From positions 1 to 9,907 of the forward strand of contig JAICYE010000053.1 in the NCBI GenBank assembly GCA_025934385.1: 9,907 nt of DNA, given 5' to 3'. Below, in pieces: positions 6,407 to 9,907 of the stretch. Within the stretch, counting starts at the first letter, position 1; each line of letters starts with the position of its first letter. A model generated the notes under the pieces. That model had not been told where the DNA came from. It ran no database searches and saw only the letters and a program-made list of their open reading frames with translations. A program made the position numbers and the translations under genes. Source of the stretch: Acidimicrobiia bacterium (GTDB lineage: Bacteria; Actinomycetota; Acidimicrobiia; IMCC26256; BP-133).

Positions 6407-7225
6407 TCAGGGGGAATCCAGGAAATCGTTGACGCGGGCGGCGTTCTCGGCGGCGTGGGTCAGCAGGAAGAGGTGGCCCCCCTCGACGACCTCGAGGCGG
6501 GCCCGGGGGATGCGCCGGGCGAGGATGCGGCCGTTGGCCACCGGCACGATCGGGTCGACGGCGCCGGTCAGCACCAGCGTCGGCTGGCGGAGGCGGTGGA
6601 GCCACAGGACGCTGGCGAAACGGCGCAGGGCCAGCATCTGCCACACGTAGCCCCGCCCCGAGGGCGCCCGGGTGAAGCGGGCCCGCCGCTGGTGGGCCAT
6701 CATCTCCGGGTCGTCGGCCACGTCGGGGCCGTAGAGGCGGGGGGCCACCCGGTCGAGGTACGACGGCGACCAGTAGCGCAGCGGCGTGGCCAGGATGGCC
6801 AGCACTCTCGGGTCCCCGGGGACGGGCGCCCCGCCGGCCATCGTGGCGCACAGCACCAGCCGCCGGACGCGCTCGCCGCCCCGCCAGGCCAGCTCCTGGG
6901 CCAGCGCCCCGCCCCACGACACGCCGAGGACGTCGACGGCGGGCACGCCGAGCTGGTCGAGCACGGCCAGCACCATCCGGGCGACGCCCCCCATCGTCGG
7001 CGGCAACAGCGGCACCGACGACTCGCCGACCCCGGGGGCGTCGAAGGCGATCGTGGGCCGGCCGAGGGGATCCCGGAACGGCGTCCACATCTCGATCGGT
7101 GCGCCGATCCCGTTGCACAGCAACAGCGGCGGCCGCTCCAGGCCCGAGCGGGTCGAGCCGGCGGCGGCGAAGGCGGTGGCCGGGCGGACCGACACCCGCA
7201 GCTGCAGCCCGGCCACCGTCACCAT
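6407..7225 (-). CDS. phaZ: Intracellular medium-chain-length poly(3-hydroxyalkanoate) depolymerase
   Basis: This alpha/beta-hydrolase, 272 residues long, hydrolyses stored PHA inside the cell. It closely resembles Pseudomonas PhaZ, as I recall that sequence, at several points: LLLCNGIG (34-41), AFDAPGVGESS (60-70), the nucleophile elbow GVSWGGALAQ (101-110) with Ser103, PTLVLTGAVDPIVP (215-228) with Asp224 as likely acid, and GGHLFLLT (249-256) with His251. The spacing of the triad is normal and no signal peptide is present, which fits an intracellular rather than an extracellular depolymerase. The frame continues upstream into phaC, but ATG at 7225 and GTG at 7222 are the only starts in frame after the phaC stop; the ribosome-binding site is weak. 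It lies 65 bases downstream of phaC on the same strand, probably in one transcript. A different ester or acyl hydrolase is possible but less likely given the context. Confidence 0.9.
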   Translation of the reverse strand: MVTVAGLQLRVSVRPATAFAAAGSTRSGLERPPLLLCNGIGAPIEMWTPFRDPLGRPTIAFDAPGVGESSVPLLPPTMGGVARMVLAVLDQLGVPAVDVLGVSWGGALAQELAWRGGERVRRLVLCATMAGGAPVPGDPRVLAILATPLRYWSPSYLDRVAPRLYGPDVADDPEMMAHQRRARFTRAPSGRGYVWQMLALRRFASVLWLHRLRQPTLVLTGAVDPIVPVANGRILARRIPRARLEVVEGGHLFLLTHAAENAARVNDFLDSP

Positions 7226-7290
7226 CTCGACGCGTTCGTCCCGGGCGGCGGCGGCCCTCGGGGCCGAGCCAGGAGTCAGGGAAGCCGGGG

Positions 7291-8973
7291 TCAACTGCCG
7301 CAGTAGCGGCCGGGGGCGGAGTCGAGGACCGGGTGGCGCCGGTCGCCGAGGGAGCGGGGCGCCCGCCTGGACTCGCCATCCCGGGCGGTGAGCCAGCCCG
7401 ACCACTCCTCCCACCACGACCCGGCGATCTTCTCGGCCGAGGCGAAGAAGCCGGCGCTGTCGGGGCCGGGGTCGCTCGATGCCCTGTAGCTCGACTTCTT
7501 GTTGCCCGGCGGGTTCACGATCGCCTGGATGTGGCCGGAGGAGGAGAGCACGAAGCGAGTATTGCCGCCGAGGATACCGACGGCCCGATAGCAGGCCTCC
7601 CACGGCGTGATGTGGTCGGTGAGGGCGGCCAGGAGGTAGGTGTCCTGGTCGACCTTGGCCAGGTCGATCGGCGTACCCAGCACGGTCAGCTTTCCCGCCT
7701 CCGGCAAGGGATTCTCGAGGAACAGCGAGGCGAAGTCGGCGTGGAGGCCGGCGGTCATGTTGGGCATGTCGGCGTTCCAGGCCAGCACGTCGAAGGCCGG
7801 CGGGTCCTGGCCCAGCAGGTAGTTGTTGACCCAGTAGTTCCACACCAGGTCGTTGGGCCGCATCCAGGCGAACATCCGGCTGAGCTGGCGGCCCTTCAGC
7901 ACGCCCGTCCGCTTGGAGCCCCGCACGGCCAGCGCCGCCGACCACTCCGACAGGAACAGCGACGCCATCGTCTCGGCGGCCGTGTCGAGGACGGTGACGA
8001 GGAAGGTCAGCGTCCTGATCCGGCGCTCGCCGGTGGCGGCCAGGTGACCGGCCAGGGCGGCGGTGGTGATGCCGCCGGCGCAGGCGCCGACGAGGTGGAC
8101 GTCGGGGCTGCCGGCGATGAGGGCGGCGGTGGTCAGCGCCTCCAGGGAGGCGGCGACGTAGGTGTCGAGGTTCCAGTCCCGGTGCGCCGGCGTGGGGTTG
8201 CGCCAGCTGACGATGAAGACCTGGTGCCCCTGGTTGACGAGGAACTCGACGAGGCTCCGGCCGGGGGAGAGGTCGAGGATGTAGTGCCGGCTGATCTCCG
8301 GCGGGATGAACACCACCGGGACGGTGCCGACCGTCGGGGTGGCCGGCGTGTACTGGAGGAGCTCGAAGACCTCGGTTCGCAGCACGACCGACCCCGGCGA
8401 GGTGGCGATCGTCTCGCCGAGCCGGAACGGGCGGGTGTCGACCGTCCTCGGCATGGCGCCGTTGTGGAGGACGTCGCCGGCCAGCGCCCGGACACCCTTG
8501 ACCATGCTCGCCCCCCGGCTGGCGACGGCGGTGCGCAGCGCCGCAGGGTTGCCGAGCAGGCTGTTGGTCGGGGCCAGCGCGTCGACGACCTGGCCGACCA
8601 CGAACCGGGCCCGTTCCTCGCTCTTGTCGTCGAGCCCGAGCCGGCCGACGGTGTCGTCGGCCACCGCCGCCGTGCCGAGGTAGCCCTGCAGCACCCGCCG
8701 GTAGACGGGATTGCCCGACCAGGTCGGGTCGGCGAAGCGCCGGTCGCCGGCCTCGGGCGCCCGGCGGGCCCCGCCCCGGGCGGCCGAGGCCAGTTCGCCG
8801 GTGAGCTGCAGGCCGGCGCCGGCCAGGCGGACGGGGTGGCGGGCGGCGCCGGCGGCCAGCCGGGCTGCGGCCGCCACCTGCGGGCGGCCGAGCGGGATGA
8901 GCGGCACGGCGCCGGTCATCGTCGGCTTGGACCGGTCGTCGGGCGAGGCGGCGAGATCAGCGTTCGTCGTCAT
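7291..8973 (-). CDS. phaC: Class II poly(3-hydroxyalkanoate) synthase
   Basis: PhaC polymerises (R)-3-hydroxyacyl-CoA into polyester at the surface of storage granules. The 560-residue product matches Pseudomonas class II synthases in length and along its whole course, judged from memory. DRRFADPTWSGNPVYRR (77-93) is the family's N-terminal signature. FIVSWRNPT (253-261) and the lipase-like box GACAGG (296-301) with Cys298 follow, then FAWMRPNDLVWNYWVNNYLLG (368-388). Asp453 in LTDHITPWE and His481 in SSGHIQ complete the triad, and NPPGN and SWW mark the C-terminal end. Class II enzymes prefer medium-chain substrates (about C6-C14); that preference is inferred here, not shown. The ATG at 8973 has only a weak ribosome-binding site; Met19 at 8919 is an alternative, but the longer form fits the known N-terminus better. 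phaZ follows downstream. No phasin, phaD or second synthase gene is in the window. Confidence 0.96.
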   Translation of the reverse strand: MTTNADLAASPDDRSKPTMTGAVPLIPLGRPQVAAAARLAAGAARHPVRLAGAGLQLTGELASAARGGARRAPEAGDRRFADPTWSGNPVYRRVLQGYLGTAAVADDTVGRLGLDDKSEERARFVVGQVVDALAPTNSLLGNPAALRTAVASRGASMVKGVRALAGDVLHNGAMPRTVDTRPFRLGETIATSPGSVVLRTEVFELLQYTPATPTVGTVPVVFIPPEISRHYILDLSPGRSLVEFLVNQGHQVFIVSWRNPTPAHRDWNLDTYVAASLEALTTAALIAGSPDVHLVGACAGGITTAALAGHLAATGERRIRTLTFLVTVLDTAAETMASLFLSEWSAALAVRGSKRTGVLKGRQLSRMFAWMRPNDLVWNYWVNNYLLGQDPPAFDVLAWNADMPNMTAGLHADFASLFLENPLPEAGKLTVLGTPIDLAKVDQDTYLLAALTDHITPWEACYRAVGILGGNTRFVLSSSGHIQAIVNPPGNKKSSYRASSDPGPDSAGFFASAEKIAGSWWEEWSGWLTARDGESRRAPRSLGDRRHPVLDSAPGRYCGS

Positions 8974-9039
8974 GCCCAGACTCTGTCAGGCGGACGGGCC
9001 AGGAGATAGGGGAGGGCCCTACCACTTCTGACCTCGGCC

Positions 9040-9057
9040 TTTGTCGGACGCGCCAAA
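9040..9057. promoter_or_regulatory. Imperfect 18-base palindrome between phaC and the SIMPL lipoprotein gene, candidate operator
   Basis: The arms TTTGTCG and CGCCAAA match at six of seven positions around a 4-base centre. It is one of the few AT-containing spots in the 157-base divergent region, 67 bases upstream of the phaC start and 73 bases upstream of the lipoprotein start. A dimeric repressor could bind here, but I have no consensus to compare with. No convincing -35/-10 pair is visible for either gene. Confidence 0.25.
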
Positions 9058-9120
9058 TCGCCGGGCAAGCGGGAACCGGGGCGCCCTCCGCCTCGTCCAA
9101 CACGGCATCCACCGACGCCG

Positions 9121-9125
9121 GGAGG
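9121..9125 (+). promoter_or_regulatory. Shine-Dalgarno site fixing the lipoprotein start
   Basis: GGAGG ends five bases before the ATG at 9131. Together with the signal peptide that begins directly after it, this rules out the in-frame upstream ATG at 9041, which would put 30 charged residues before the signal peptide. Confidence 0.75.
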
Positions 9126-9130
9126 TTGCC

Positions 9131-9898
9131 ATGCTGCGTGCCCGTCCCACTCTGACTGCCATCGCGGTGGCGGCCGTCGCTGCCGTGGCGCTGGCGGGAT
9201 GCGCCAGGAGCGGAGGGACCGCGGCCGGGGCCGCGCCGGCCGCCACCGTCTCCACCGACAGCGGGCGGCCCACGATCGCCGCCCGGGGCGTCGGGCTCGT
9301 CAAGGGCACCCCCGACACGCTCCGGGTGGTGCTCGGCGTCGAGACCCACTCGGCCGGCGCCCAGGACGCCCTGGCCCAGAACAACGACAAGGCCAACGCC
9401 CTCATCAAGACGTTGAAGGACAAGGGCGTCGAGGCCAAGGACATCCAGACGTCGCAGCTGTCGATCAGTCCGACCTACGACAACCAGGGCCGGCGCATCA
9501 CCGGCTACCAGGTCGACAACCAGGTGACGGCGACCATCCACGACCTCGGCGGGGCCGGGGCGCTGATCGACGCCGCCGCGGCGGCGGTGGGCGACGCCGT
9601 ACGGGTGCAGTCGATCGGCTTCTCCATCGACGACGACAGCGCCCTCAAGGCCGAGGCCCGCACCCAGGCCGTCCACCAGGCCCAGGTGCAGGCCGAGCAG
9701 ATGGCCAAGGCCGCCGGCGTGAAGCTCGGCGCCATCCGGCTGATCTCCGAGGTGCCGGCCAACAGCCCGACGCCGTACTACGACGCCGTCGGCCGGACGG
9801 CCGGCCCGGGGATGGCCGCCGCCGCCCCGGCCCCGGTCGAGCCCGGCCAGCAGGAGCTGAGCCTCACGGTCGATGTCGTGTGGGACATCGCGCAGTAG
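9131..9898 (+). CDS. SIMPL-domain (DUF541) lipoprotein, LpqG-like
   Basis: This 255-residue exported lipoprotein has a basic start (MLRARP), a hydrophobic stretch (9-21) and a lipobox LAGC with lipidated Cys24, then an Ala/Gly-rich linker. The rest is a SIMPL domain (about 47-253). It contains ARGVGLVKGTPDTLRVVLGV (51-70), DIQTSQLSISPTY (104-116), ITGYQVDNQVTATI (123-136), a strand and helix with IGFSIDDDS (162-170), and the ending EPGQQELSLTVDVVWDI. This run of motifs recalls mycobacterial LpqG. SIMPL proteins occur in bacterial envelopes and their molecular role is poorly defined, so I assign none. It diverges from phaC; whether the two are linked in regulation is unknown. The TAG stop ends at 9898, and nothing further can be read in the last nine bases. 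Confidence 0.93.
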   Translation: MLRARPTLTAIAVAAVAAVALAGCARSGGTAAGAAPAATVSTDSGRPTIAARGVGLVKGTPDTLRVVLGVETHSAGAQDALAQNNDKANALIKTLKDKGVEAKDIQTSQLSISPTYDNQGRRITGYQVDNQVTATIHDLGGAGALIDAAAAAVGDAVRVQSIGFSIDDDSALKAEARTQAVHQAQVQAEQMAKAAGVKLGAIRLISEVPANSPTPYYDAVGRTAGPGMAAAAPAPVEPGQQELSLTVDVVWDIAQ

Positions 9899-9907
9899 CG
9901 AAACATC

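Noticed and set aside
7226..7945. Upstream extension of the phaZ frame into phaC
   Set aside because: It overlaps phaC out of frame, and hydrolase homology starts near 7225.
7099..9009. Rightward 636-codon frame opposite phaC and phaZ
   Set aside because: It is a Gly/Val/Asp/His-rich shadow of phaC, with no independent family signal.
9007..9021. Small inverted repeat TAGGG/CCCTA upstream of phaC
   Set aside because: It has five-base arms only in very GC-rich DNA, which is too weak to call an operator or terminator.
1..9907. Mobile elements, CRISPR arrays, tRNA or rRNA genes
   Set aside because: I looked for transposase or integrase motifs, regularly spaced repeats, and cloverleaf or rRNA signatures, and saw none.

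Overview
This is a GC-rich, densely packed stretch of chromosome that looks like core genome. GC bias at third codon positions, GTG/TTG starts and the gene order tatA/B - tatC - helY (also the order in Mycobacterium tuberculosis) point to Actinomycetota. A deep lineage such as Acidimicrobiia is my guess; the sequence alone does not prove it. I see no tRNA, rRNA, CRISPR array, insertion sequence, integrase or phage gene.

Layout from left to right. (1) A leftward gene runs off the left edge (start codon at 1060). Its visible 353 residues read as two GAF-like domains followed by the beginning of a PAS domain, so it is probably a cytoplasmic sensor whose output domain is outside the window. (2) A 156-base divergent intergenic region contains a perfect 12-base palindrome. 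(3) A rightward block holds a small zinc-ribbon protein, a TatA/TatB-family protein, TatC, a HelY-type Ski2-like helicase, and a short YegS/diacylglycerol-kinase-like protein. The tatC-helY and helY-YegS-like junctions each overlap by four bases (TTGA and ATGA), so these genes are probably co-transcribed and translationally coupled. (4) The block ends at a convergent junction with a hairpin that could serve as a shared terminator. (5) Leftward come phaC and phaZ: a class II (Pseudomonas-type) polyhydroxyalkanoate synthase and an intracellular medium-chain PHA depolymerase, each with an intact catalytic triad. (6) After a second divergent intergenic region (157 bases), a rightward gene encodes a SIMPL-domain lipoprotein resembling mycobacterial LpqG. 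It ends nine bases before the window does.

Functionally there are two themes. The tat genes build the twin-arginine translocase, which exports folded proteins; they share an operon with an RNA/DNA helicase and a lipid-kinase-like protein whose link to export is unclear. The phaC-phaZ pair makes and breaks down carbon-storage polyester. I found no convincing undescribed multi-gene system. The most interesting points are the YegS-like protein that lacks its nucleotide-binding half, the Pseudomonas-like phaC-phaZ pair in an apparent actinobacterium, and the two palindromic sites in the divergent promoter regions.
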